From: Chloroflexota bacterium
Lineage (GTDB): Bacteria; Chloroflexota; Limnocylindria; Limnocylindrales; CSP1-4
Assembly (NCBI GenBank): GCA_021802185.1
Contig: JAKAAV010000023.1
Location: 1-12,109, forward strand
Direction: 5' to 3'
Length of the DNA: 12,109 nucleotides
The notes under the pieces are model-generated. The model saw only the letters and a program-made list of their open reading frames with translations, was not told the origin of the DNA and did no database searches. This document shows, piece after piece, positions 1-7,282 of this stretch. Positions within the stretch are counted from its first letter, which is position 1. Each line of letters opens with the position of its first letter. Position numbers and translations under genes: made by a program.

Positions 1-2447
1 TCCGGCGAGACGTGCGAGGCCGTCGCCATGATCTGGTGCTGGTCCTGCTGGTGCAGCGTCGAGAGCGCGATCTCCGCGAGGGACACGCACCGCCCGTCGG
101 CCGACCAGGCTGCCTGATCGCGCAGCCCGATCGAGCCGGCACTCACCCCGAGCAGCAGGGCCGCGCGCTCGACGATCTGCGCACGCACCTGCTCGGCCGC
201 TCGCTTGACCGCGGTTCCCGAGATGTAGGTCGTGCTCGACGCGTACGCGCCGGTGTCGAAGGGGGTCAGGTCGGTGTCGGACGAGTACACGATGATGTCC
301 TCGCGGCGCACCCCGACCACCTCCGCCGCGATCTGCGCGAGCACGGTGTCCGAGCCCGTTCCGAGGTCCGTGGCGCCGACCAGGAGGTTGAACGATCCGT
401 CGTCGTTGATCTTGAGGCTCGCGCCACCCATGTCGAGTCCCGGGATGGCCGTGCCGTGCATGGCCATCGCGAATCCGAGCCCGCGCCGGACATGCGGCCG
501 ATCCGGCGGCTGCCTCCAACCCGCGTCGTCCCGTCGCTCCCAGCCGATCGCCCGCTGACCCTGGAGCACGGCCTCCTCGAGTCCGCTCGAGTTGATGAAC
601 GGCATCCCCGCGGCCTCGGGATCGCCTTCGCCGAGCTGCGGTGCCATGTCGAGAGGGTCCCCGACGCCCGCCCAGTTGAGCCGCCGGAACTCGATCGGAT
701 CCATGCCGACCGCGGTCGCGACGTCGTCCATGTGCGCCTCGAGCGCGAACAGCGCCTGGGGCGCGCCGTACCCGCGGAAGGCCCCCGGCACGGGGAGGTT
801 CGTGTACGCGACGTCGCAGTCGAAGTGCTTCGCGGGGCAGTTGTACGAGCTCAGGCCGCGCATGCCGGTCACCATCTGCACCGTCAGCCCGTGCGTCCCG
901 TAGGCCCCGGTGTTCGCGACCACGCGCATCTCCTGCGCGGTGAGCTTCCCGTGCGCGTCGACGCCCGTCCTGAACGTCACGGTCTGCGGATGCCGGCTCC
1001 GCGAGGACATGAACTCCTCCTCGCGGGTGAGCTCGAGCCGCACCGGGCGGCCGGTCGCCATCGTGAGGTGTCCCACGATGTCCTCGATGAGCATCTCCTG
1101 CTTCGCGCCGAACCCGCCGCCGATGCGTGGCTTGACGATCCGGATCTGCTTCACCGGGAGCCCCAGCAGCGGCGCGAGCATGCGCCGGACGTGGAACGGC
1201 ACCTGGGTCGAGGAGGTGATCTCGAGCCGCTCGTCGCTGTCCCACCGTGCGATCGCGATGTGCGGCTCGAGCGGCGCCTGCTGGACCTGGTGGACACGGT
1301 ACGTCCGCTCGACCACGTGATCCGCGATCGCGAATCCCCGTTCGACGTCGCCCGTCCGGGCATCGATGTGGTGGACGATGTTGCGCCCCGCGTCGTGCGC
1401 GCCTTCCATGTCCGGCTCGTCGTGGATCACGGGTGCGCCGTCGCGGATCGCCTCGTTCTCGTCGAACACGGCGGGGAGCGGCTCGTAGGTCACCCGGATC
1501 AGGTCCAGCGCAGCGCGAGCGATCTCCTCGGTGTCGGCCGCGACGGCCGCCACGCGGTCGCCGACGAACCGCACCTTGTCGTCGAAGCTGACCTGGTCGT
1601 ACGGCCGCGGGTTCGGGTAGCTCTGGCCACCCGATGCGTACCGGACTCGGGCCACGTTGCCGTGGTGGATCACGGCGTGGACGCCGGGCAGCGCCCGGGC
1701 CGCGGAATCGTCGATCGACACGATCCGGGCGTGGGCGTGCGGGCTGTACAGCACCTTGGCGAACAGCGTCCCGGACAGGTCGCGGTCGTCCGTGAAGGCG
1801 GGGTTGCCCTTCGCGAGCTTCACGGCGTCGGTCTTCGTCTCGGCGTGTCCCACCACGCGGGTGGCCGGCACGTCGGCGTGCGGGACCACCCTCGGCGCGA
1901 GCGGCGCGAGGCTGTCGCGGTCGTGATGCGCTCCGCCGGATCCCTCGAGCCGGTCGAGAGGCGCGACGTCGATGGTCGGGGGTACCTCGCCGCGCAGCAT
2001 CGCAGCCGCGCGCAGCACGGCATGCACGGGTCGAACGTACCCGGTCTCGCGGTCGAGGATCCCCGACAGCGCGTCCCTGGCCTCGGCCTCGGTCGGGTCC
2101 GGGTTCCGGTCGAGGAGCGCCTTCGCCGCGAGGATCATCGCGGGCGTCGAGTACCCGGACTGGATCGCGCCGGCGTCGATGAACGCCTGCTGGATCGGGT
2201 GCAGCGTGCCAGGGACGGACAGCCCTTCGACCGTCTCGATGCGGTGCCCCTCCGCCTGGACCGCCAGCATGACGTCTGCCGACACGAGGCGGCCATCGAC
2301 GAGCACGGCCGCCGCGCCCGTCTCGCCGGTGTCCGACGCGTACCGGACGCTGTAGAAGCCTGCGCGCCGGAGCACGGTGCGCAGGGATTCGTGCGGCTCG
2401 GAGGCGATGCTGCGCGAGGTTCCGTTGATGGTGAGGGTGAGGGTCAC
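1..2447 (-). CDS. Xanthine dehydrogenase-family fused subunit, cysteine-less 2Fe-2S domain plus molybdopterin-binding domain (3' end cut by window)
   Basis: The GTG start at 2447 overlaps the TGA of the FAD subunit (GTGA), so the two are translationally coupled. About 815 residues are visible. Residues 1-145 align with the usual [2Fe-2S] ferredoxin and [2Fe-2S]-binding domains, but every ligand cysteine is replaced: Ser38, Thr43, Ala46 and Asp58 in the first cluster, Ser97, Ser100, Asp132 and Glu134 in the second. Landmarks around them survive (VLVDGR, LHPIQQAFIDAGA, MILAAKALLDRNPDPTEAE, TGYVRP). From about residue 170 it is a normal molybdenum hydroxylase large subunit: QQAPLEPH, GGGFGAK at 443-449, PGAFRGYG around F557, and a DTGAYAS-type motif. 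The C-terminal part, including the usual active-site Glu loop, lies outside the window. The family hydroxylates purines, aldehydes, CO or aromatic heterocycles; the substrate cannot be told here. The fold assignment is firm. Loss of both clusters is read directly from the sequence, and its functional meaning is inference. Confidence 0.93.
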   Translation of the reverse strand, partial: MTLTLTINGTSRSIASEPHESLRTVLRRAGFYSVRYASDTGETGAAAVLVDGRLVSADVMLAVQAEGHRIETVEGLSVPGTLHPIQQAFIDAGAIQSGYSTPAMILAAKALLDRNPDPTEAEARDALSGILDRETGYVRPVHAVLRAAAMLRGEVPPTIDVAPLDRLEGSGGAHHDRDSLAPLAPRVVPHADVPATRVVGHAETKTDAVKLAKGNPAFTDDRDLSGTLFAKVLYSPHAHARIVSIDDSAARALPGVHAVIHHGNVARVRYASGGQSYPNPRPYDQVSFDDKVRFVGDRVAAVAADTEEIARAALDLIRVTYEPLPAVFDENEAIRDGAPVIHDEPDMEGAHDAGRNIVHHIDARTGDVERGFAIADHVVERTYRVHQVQQAPLEPHIAIARWDSDERLEITSSTQVPFHVRRMLAPLLGLPVKQIRIVKPRIGGGFGAKQEMLIEDIVGHLTMATGRPVRLELTREEEFMSSRSRHPQTVTFRTGVDAHGKLTAQEMRVVANTGAYGTHGLTVQMVTGMRGLSSYNCPAKHFDCDVAYTNLPVPGAFRGYGAPQALFALEAHMDDVATAVGMDPIEFRRLNWAGVGDPLDMAPQLGEGDPEAAGMPFINSSGLEEAVLQGQRAIGWERRDDAGWRQPPDRPHVRRGLGFAMAMHGTAIPGLDMGGASLKINDDGSFNLLVGATDLGTGSDTVLAQIAAEVVGVRREDIIVYSSDTDLTPFDTGAYASSTTYISGTAVKRAAEQVRAQIVERAALLLGVSAGSIGLRDQAAWSADGRCVSLAEIALSTLHQQDQHQIMATASHVSP

Positions 2448-3184
2448 GCCCGTTCGCTCCCTCCGACGCCGGCCAGCGCTCGTGCGACGAGCACGTCCGC
2501 GAGATGCGACCTGAAGGCAGCCGATCCCCGGAAGTCCCCGCGTGGGTCGAGCCGCGCGAGCTGCTCCGGATCGACGAGCACCGGCCGCGTCGCGACGCCG
2601 GACACGGCGACGCGAACCGTGCCGCCGGCCTCCCGGCACGCGACGGCCATCACGATCGGCGAGTCCATTGGCGTCCGACCGGTCCCATGTGCGCCGGCGC
2701 GCTCCACGAGCGGGATCGTCACGTCGGTGATGATGCCGCCCTCGATGAGGCCGCGATCGTCGAGGACCGCGTCGAGGGGGTGCCGAGCCTTCGACCCGAC
2801 CCGCGCGACGCCGACGATGGCGCCGTACGCGAGCAGGCCGGTGAGCAGCGGGCTGTCGGGATCGCCGCCACCGATCGTGCCCCCCACGGTCGCGGCGTTG
2901 CGGATCGTGCTCGGAGCCTCGAGGCGTGCCAGGCTGCGGAGCACGTCGGGGACGAGGTCGGAGTCGACGATGTCCTGGAGGCGCGCGGTCGCGCCCACGC
3001 GCAGCCGTCCGGGCTCCTCATGGATCCCGTCGAGGCCGAGCGCCTGCAGGTCGACGGCCACGACGGGCCGCCGATCGGGGCGCGCGTTGACCGCGGTGCC
3101 GCCCCCGACCACCACTCCGTCTGTCCGGGCGGCCAGAGCGAGCGCCTCGTCGAGCGTGCGCGGCCGGAAGTAGCCCGTGATCAT
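2444..3184 (-). CDS. FAD-binding subunit of molybdenum hydroxylase (xanthine/CO dehydrogenase medium-subunit family)
   Basis: This 246-residue protein belongs to the FAD-binding domain family of molybdopterin dehydrogenases. It starts with the typical MITGYFRPRTLDEAL opening. VVGGGTAVNA stands at the first FAD loop (family form close to AGGTDL), and IRNAATVGGTIGGGDPDSP at the second, where families usually have ATVGGN. The C-terminal domain is short; relatives are usually nearer 280-300 residues. In canonical enzymes this subunit passes electrons from the iron-sulfur clusters to NAD+ or another acceptor. Here the partner encoded next, with a 4-bp overlap, has lost those cluster ligands, so the electron route is unclear. 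I chose the ATG at 3184 because it begins the conserved fold. An in-frame ATG at 3202 would add six residues. The ribosome-binding site is weak for both. Confidence 0.92.
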   Translation of the reverse strand: MITGYFRPRTLDEALALAARTDGVVVGGGTAVNARPDRRPVVAVDLQALGLDGIHEEPGRLRVGATARLQDIVDSDLVPDVLRSLARLEAPSTIRNAATVGGTIGGGDPDSPLLTGLLAYGAIVGVARVGSKARHPLDAVLDDRGLIEGGIITDVTIPLVERAGAHGTGRTPMDSPIVMAVACREAGGTVRVAVSGVATRPVLVDPEQLARLDPRGDFRGSAAFRSHLADVLVARALAGVGGSERA

Positions 3185-3202
3185 GTCCTCATCACCCTTC
3201 AT

Positions 3203-3441
3203 CCGGTTGCCCGGTCGAGGTCAGGCAGCCACCGCGAGGGGAGCCTTCGGCGGCTTGGCGGCGGGAGCGCGGTGGCGATTGTACGTGCCTGGTCCGGCCG
3301 CTCGCCGCCCTCGGTGACAACCCGAGTGCCGCCGGGCACGCCGAACGACCTCCGCCATCCGCGCACGGCGCAGGAGCAGCGGTGCGCCGCCGGGCGGCCA
3401 CGGCGGGATCGTCGTCGTCAACCGGTCGTGGGAGGGGGTAC
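3203..3441. other. Gene-free upstream region of the molybdenum hydroxylase operon
   Basis: No convincing gene is seen. Open frames on both strands here are low-complexity Arg/Ala/Pro reading of GC-rich DNA with no domain signal. On the minus strand a TACAAT hexamer (3278-3283) sits about 95 bases before the FAD subunit start and resembles a -10 box, but no good -35 element lies 16-18 bases upstream, so a promoter is only possible. If the tRNA-flanked element is real, this is native chromosomal DNA that once lay directly downstream of the tRNA-Arg gene. Confidence 0.5.
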
Positions 3442-3458
3442 TGGCGCGCCCGGCAGGA
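3442..3458 (-). repeat. Displaced tRNA-Arg 3' end (putative distal attachment site)
   Basis: Seventeen bases, TCCTGCCGGGCGCGCCA on the minus strand, are identical to the last 17 bases of the complete tRNA-Arg at 9221-9237 and lie in the same orientation. The match covers one T-loop base, the 3' strand of the T stem, the whole 3' acceptor strand, the discriminator G and CCA, and it stops exactly at CCA. This is the classical footprint left at the far end of an element integrated into a tRNA gene. The GGCGCGCC core is a common GC-rich string, so part of the match is cheap, but the exact CCA boundary argues against chance. Confidence 0.65.
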
Positions 3459-3644
3459 GCCGGCGACGAGGTGTCCACCTATCACGTCAATATCATCGGC
3501 CGCACAGAGCGGGCAGCCCGGATCGGCGAGAGCGCCTAGACCTGCGCGACGCGGGACCGAGCCACGACCCGAAGCCGTCCGGCCGCGCCAAGCACGGTCC
3601 GACCGGCACGAGTCGGCGCGCGTCTCATCGGAAGCGCATGCGGC
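3459..3644. other. Gene-free stretch between putative attachment site and anti-sigma-like gene
   Basis: Together with 3203-3441 this makes a 440-bp stretch without a convincing gene. It follows the stop codon of the anti-sigma-like gene on the minus strand. I looked for a hairpin followed by a T-run and saw none. Short frames on either strand here have no recognisable domain and no ribosome-binding site. Confidence 0.45.
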
Positions 3645-4970
3645 TCAAGGAGATCCGGTGGGCGAGGCTTGGGTGATTGTCAAGGCGTGCGGCGTGACCT
3701 TGCCAGTGGCGAGATCGAGGACGGACGCCGACAGAGCCCCACCGCCAATCTGGAACTCCTGCTGTGGGAAACCCGCAGGCGTCAGGAGCACGGCCGCGGT
3801 GTCGCCCGAGACCTGCGTCCAAAGGTAGTATGCCGGCCTCCCGCTCGCCACCGTTACCAAGGTGCGCAGCGATCCGCTAGACATCGAGGCAATGGAAATG
3901 TGCTGTGTCTGGGCGCCTGCCGGCAACCCGCGACCGGCGCCCACGGTATTTGGATCCATTCCGGTCTGCATCACAAGCCGAGCTCCGTCGGTCGTGAGGT
4001 AGCCGCGATCGAACAGTAAGTCCGGGATCGTCCACGCGGTCCGGCCGGAGGCGAGCAAGTACGCGTAGAGGTTCCGCGCGTCGTAGGTGACCACGAGCGC
4101 GTCGCTTACGACTTGCGCGGTTCCCTGCACCTGGATTCGGGTATGCGTCCCGGACGGGAGGTTGATGATGTCCAGTTCCGTCACCGGCGACGACGCAGGG
4201 AACCCGATCTCGGACACGAGGGTCTTGCCGCTCGGACTCAGCGCAAGCGAGTTCCGTCCTGCGTCAGGCGCCAGAAGCGTCGTGACCTGGCCGGAGGCGA
4301 GGTCGAGGGTATAGACGCCACTGGCAGGCGAGGACGCGACTGGCTGCATGACGAAATAGAGGTCCGAGGTCCCGAGAGCGCCGAGCAAGATATGGGCGCC
4401 CGGCTGCGCATATTGCGCCACACGTTGTCCGCTAGCGACGTCGCGGACGACGATGGTGTCGAACGCGGTCGTTTCCGACGCCACCCTTCCATCGCCCACG
4501 GCAAGCACGCGCTCGTTGGAGGGCAGAGTAAGGTGCGCGCTGTTGTCGAGGAGGCCCACGGCGTAGGGCGCGGTCGCCTCGAGCGGTCCCATTTCGGCCC
4601 ATGCCTTGTTGGTGAGACCATCGGGCAGCAGGATCGGCACGGATGTCGCGAGGGTCGGGGCCGGAGCGGCGGAAGCAGGCGGGGAGGGGGTCAGCGCAGC
4701 GCTCGGGGTCGCCTGGCTGGTCGCGCCTGGCGCGAGCACGTCGTTGGGAGGCAACGTCGAGACGAGCAGCAGCGCCACGACCGCTAGGATCACTGACGCC
4801 GCCACGGCCACGCCGAGGCGGAGCGGCGGGAGATGGCGGGATGCGAGCTGTCGCCGCGGATGCTCGTAGGGAATGGCCGCCACGCGCGTGTGCAATGAAC
4901 CAGGAGCGTCCCCTCTCGCGATACGTCTCGCGATCTCGCGCACTTGCTGTTCCAAGAGCTCGTCGTTCAT
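3645..4970 (-). CDS. Membrane-anchored anti-sigma-like protein with extracytoplasmic beta-propeller-like domain
   Basis: The protein has 441 residues. Residues 1-50 are a short, charged cytoplasmic segment (MNDELLEQQVREIARRIARG onward). Residues 51-73 form one hydrophobic membrane helix. Residues 80-110 are an Ala/Pro/Ser/Thr-rich linker. Residues 112-430 hold repeated beta-strand blades with phrases such as DLASGQV, SPSGKTLVSE and DLATGKV, typical of WD40/PQQ-like propellers. The ATG shares one base with the stop of the ECF sigma gene (TAATG), so sigma factor and membrane partner are made together, as in sigma/anti-sigma pairs. The N-terminal part has no zinc anti-sigma HxxxCxxC motif, so the anti-sigma role is inferred from topology and operon position. 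The outer domain is clearly paralogous to the protein at 6247-7257: 21 of 29 residues are identical in the stretch beginning at W313. Confidence 0.82.
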   Translation of the reverse strand: MNDELLEQQVREIARRIARGDAPGSLHTRVAAIPYEHPRRQLASRHLPPLRLGVAVAASVILAVVALLLVSTLPPNDVLAPGATSQATPSAALTPSPPASAAPAPTLATSVPILLPDGLTNKAWAEMGPLEATAPYAVGLLDNSAHLTLPSNERVLAVGDGRVASETTAFDTIVVRDVASGQRVAQYAQPGAHILLGALGTSDLYFVMQPVASSPASGVYTLDLASGQVTTLLAPDAGRNSLALSPSGKTLVSEIGFPASSPVTELDIINLPSGTHTRIQVQGTAQVVSDALVVTYDARNLYAYLLASGRTAWTIPDLLFDRGYLTTDGARLVMQTGMDPNTVGAGRGLPAGAQTQHISIASMSSGSLRTLVTVASGRPAYYLWTQVSGDTAAVLLTPAGFPQQEFQIGGGALSASVLDLATGKVTPHALTITQASPTGSP

Positions 4971-5509
4971 TAGACTACCTCCCGCGCCTCGGCCTCGAGG
5001 GCGGCTCGCAGCTCGCGCATGGCATAGTGCAGCCGGCTCTTGACCGTTCCTGGTCGCTGGCCCGTGCAGACTGCGATCTCCTGGATCGAGCGGTCCTCGA
5101 TGTAGCGCAGGGCGACGACGACGCGGTGTTCGGGAGAGAGGGCCAGCATGGCCCGCTCGATTGCGTCCGAGCGAACGAGCGCGTCGGCGTGGTCGGGAGC
5201 GGCGCCCATGTCAGGATCCCCGAGAGCCACGGGCCGCAGCCGTCGCTTCGCGATCCGATCGCGGCACGCATTCACGACAATCCGGCTGAACCACGCCTCG
5301 AACCGCTCGCGGTCGCGGACGTCCCCGAAGTGCTCCCACGCGCGGAGAGCGGCGTCATGCACCGCGTCCTCCGCCTCAGAGCGGTCGCCAGCCAGAATGA
5401 ATGTGGCGAGCCGATAGGCGGCATCCAGGTGCGCCTCAACAAGATGGACGAAGGCGGCTTCGGGCTCCCCCGGTGCAGCTGCGCGATCGTGGGGCGCCAC
5501 GGACCTCAT
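4970..5509 (-). CDS. ECF-family RNA polymerase sigma factor
   Basis: The protein has about 179 residues. Region 2 spans roughly 20-90 (AFVHLVEAHLDAAYRLA, then AEDAVHDAALRAWEHF and FEAWFSRIVVNACRDRIAKR). Region 4 spans roughly 115-172, with ALSPEHRVVVALRYIEDRSI and the helix-turn-helix QEIAVCTGQRPGTVKSRLHY, close to the SigE/RpoE pattern. ECF sigma factors redirect RNA polymerase to envelope-stress or signal-response promoters and are usually held inactive by the protein encoded next, here the membrane propeller at 3645-4970. The start is uncertain. AGGAG abuts the ATG at 5509, which is unusually tight; the GTG at 5500 would have that AGGAG nine bases upstream. A TTG at 5578 would add 23 residues but lies within the putative promoter. 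Confidence 0.9.
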   Translation of the reverse strand: MRSVAPHDRAAAPGEPEAAFVHLVEAHLDAAYRLATFILAGDRSEAEDAVHDAALRAWEHFGDVRDRERFEAWFSRIVVNACRDRIAKRRLRPVALGDPDMGAAPDHADALVRSDAIERAMLALSPEHRVVVALRYIEDRSIQEIAVCTGQRPGTVKSRLHYAMRELRAALEAEAREVV

Positions 5510-5538
5510 CTCCTGGTGGTCGTGTCTCTCGTGCCTGA

Positions 5539-5567
5539 TATGACTGTCGAGCAAGGCGGAAGGTTCA
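5539..5567 (-). promoter_or_regulatory. Possible ECF-type promoter of the sigma/anti-sigma operon
   Basis: On the minus strand TGAACC (5562-5567) is followed, after 17 bases, by GTCATA (5539-5544). This resembles the ECF consensus of a GAAC-type -35 and a GTC-type -10, and would start transcription about 20-25 bases before the ATG at 5509. ECF sigma genes often activate themselves. The match is by eye and short, so it is weak evidence. Confidence 0.3.
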
Positions 5568-6246
5568 ATTCTCGTCAACGCCAGTCCGTGCTCTCTCGGG
5601 CATCGCAGACGCGCCTATCACGTCATCTCGAACGGCTTGGGCGCGCCCGGCGGTCGCGAGCGGCCTCGAGGACGGACTCCCGGAGGAACGAGCCGCCTTT
5701 GGCTCACCGGCCCCGATATGGTCGTCGGCGATTAGCGGCCGGACAATCCGCCGGGAGAGGGTACGCCGACGCCGAGGTGGCGGAGTCGGCTCAGGTAGCG
5801 GAAGGTAGTGTTGCCGGCCCTCTCGCCAGATCCCTCGCGGCCGGTCAGATTGGGCAGTTGCCCGCGCGATGGGCGCTCGGGCCGGTGTTCATCGACGGCC
5901 AAGCAGCGGGCGGAATCCGGCTCGAGGCGGTGGCGGAAGAGCTGAGCCCCGGACATGCGGCGGGGTCGAGCGTTCCCGCCAGAACGCCTCAAGCTCTAAC
6001 TCGTCTATGAGCCACCGGCGGCGAGACTCGCGTTCCTCCTGCTACAGCTCGTCGGCCTCCAGCGCTGGACGACCCCATCGCTTCATGGGCGCGACCCGCC
6101 GACGACCTTTGAGGCCAACCTTGAGCGTGCCGCCGTCGGTCAGCAGCCCCGCGGGGGATCGTCCGCCGCCCTGCCCGTCAGGAAGATCCGGACGACGCAG
6201 CAGATCCACGCGGCTCCACTAGTCGGTGCCGTCCTCTCCACAGGCC
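5568..6246 (-). other. Gene-poor stretch with possible decayed minus-strand gene fragments
   Basis: This stretch of nearly 700 bases between two cargo genes has no intact gene that I recognise. On the minus strand a fragment of about 86 codons (5732-5992) ends with FRYLSRLRHLGVGVPSPGG, which loosely resembles the helix-turn-helix tails of recombinases or transposases. Another minus-strand frame, about 5995-6180, contains RRVAPMKRWGRPALEADEL and then a stop, followed by RRRWLIDELELEAFWRERS. Two adjacent fragments in different frames suggest a pseudogene broken by a frameshift and a stop, but no family could be assigned. The higher GC than in the neighbouring propeller gene is compatible with a different origin. 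Shadow coding on the plus strand was disregarded. Confidence 0.3.
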
Positions 6247-7257
6247 CTAGGATGCCGTAAGAGCGATCGCATCCTCCCACAATGCCCCTGACGAGAGGTC
6301 GAGAAGGCTCAAAGGACACACGCCTCCATTGATTTGGAAGGTGTCGGCTGGAAAGACGCCCGCGGCGATGACACTGCCGTACGTATCCCCCGAAATGTGA
6401 GTCCACAGGTAATTCATAGCGTGTCCGAATGGGGCTTCTGACAGATTGTGCTTCTCGCCTGTCGCCAAGTCGATCACGGCGATCCGCGAGCGAAGTGCAT
6501 CCAGAGAGAACGCCGCCAAGTTTTGATCGATGAGATTCGGATCGATGCCGGTCTGAGCCACGAGCCGTGCGCCGTCGCTCGTGACATAACCACGTTGATA
6601 GAGAATGTCGGGAATGGACCATCTCAATGCGCCGGTGCTCAAGTCATATCCCATCAGTCCAACGTCGGACTTGGTGACCAAACAGGAGATCCCGAGCGTC
6701 ACGAGCTCCCCCGTGACGGTAAGGGATCGGCTGGCATTGGAGGCCAACTGGAACAGCTCGATGGATGTGGCACGCGCGGGCCCCGCCAGGACTGTCGCCA
6801 GCATTTGGCCAGATGGACTGACTTGGGGGATGCCGCGACCGGCAGCCTCGGGGAGCACCATCATCTGAATGCCATCTGGCAATGTCACCTGGACAACGGA
6901 TGCACTCCAGACTCGCACGTCGGATTGGAGCGTGAAATACAGCCGATCCGAGAGGAGCGCCACCCCTCGCGGATGGACGTAGCCACCTGGCCACCGGTTG
7001 GTCCAGACCACGTCGCCTGTCTCAACGTCACGCACGTAGAGCGACGTCGCCAAGAACAGACCGCTTGAGGGTGACAGGTCATAGACCAGCGACGCAATAC
7101 GCCCTCCTGCCGCCGCCACGGGGAACTCTCCGAAGGGCAGCACGATGCGAGCGTCTGATCCTAGAATCCCACCGAACGCGGGGAATACCCCCTCAAGCGG
7201 CGGCATGGTCACCCACGTCCTTCCGAGAAGATCGCTGGGTACGGCTGTCGAAGTCAT
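6247..7257 (-). CDS. Soluble beta-propeller-like protein, paralogue of the anti-sigma-like protein's outer domain
   Basis: The protein has 336 residues with repeated beta-strand blades and no membrane helix or signal peptide. It aligns with residues of about 105-430 of the 3645-4970 protein at a nearly constant offset of 100: WSIPDILYQRGYVTSDGARL at 213-232 against WTIPDLLFDRGYLTTDGARL at 313-332, and NYLWTHISGDT at 282 against YYLWTQVSGDT. It therefore looks like the sensor domain without its cytoplasmic tail, membrane helix and linker. The ATG at 7257 has GAGGGA ten bases upstream and lies 25 bp after the stop of the C39-like gene, so it is probably in one operon with it. With no export signal it should be cytoplasmic. 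It may be a gene that lost its 5' part or a free partner of the membrane copy. The function is not known. Confidence 0.8.
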   Translation of the reverse strand: MTSTAVPSDLLGRTWVTMPPLEGVFPAFGGILGSDARIVLPFGEFPVAAAGGRIASLVYDLSPSSGLFLATSLYVRDVETGDVVWTNRWPGGYVHPRGVALLSDRLYFTLQSDVRVWSASVVQVTLPDGIQMMVLPEAAGRGIPQVSPSGQMLATVLAGPARATSIELFQLASNASRSLTVTGELVTLGISCLVTKSDVGLMGYDLSTGALRWSIPDILYQRGYVTSDGARLVAQTGIDPNLIDQNLAAFSLDALRSRIAVIDLATGEKHNLSEAPFGHAMNYLWTHISGDTYGSVIAAGVFPADTFQINGGVCPLSLLDLSSGALWEDAIALTAS

Positions 7258-7282
7258 GTCCGCTATGTCCCTCGCCGGCTTC

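Noticed and set aside
12..3173. A 1053-codon open frame on the plus strand
   Set aside because: It is the antisense shadow of the two molybdenum hydroxylase genes. It is Arg/His/Val-rich with no domain, while the minus strand has clear motifs throughout. GC-rich codon bias keeps the antisense frame open.
3192..3485. Short minus-strand frames of 85-97 codons upstream of the FAD subunit
   Set aside because: Composition is what GC-rich non-coding DNA gives, they overlap each other in different frames, and neither has a ribosome-binding site or known motif.
2504..3676. A 390-codon plus-strand frame crossing the FAD subunit and the upstream region
   Set aside because: Low-complexity Arg/Ala/Pro/His composition, antisense to a conserved gene, with no domain.
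3478..5625. A 12-bp direct repeat CCTATCACGTCA at 3478-3489 and 5614-5625
   Set aside because: Several exact 12-base repeats are expected by chance in 12 kb of GC-rich DNA, and there is no symmetry or shared position relative to genes.
5638..5652. A third GGGCGCGCCCGGC string resembling the tRNA 3' end
   Set aside because: It has an extra G and diverges after GGC, so it does not match the tRNA end. It shows that the GGCGCGCC core alone is weak evidence, which I took into account for the attachment-site call.
4643..6010. A 455-codon open frame on the plus strand
   Set aside because: It lies antisense to the sigma factor and the start of the anti-sigma-like gene. It has no recognisable domain and no ribosome-binding site.
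6448..7068. A 206-codon plus-strand frame within the soluble propeller gene
   Set aside because: It is antisense to a gene with clear paralogy to the membrane propeller, and its own product has no motif.
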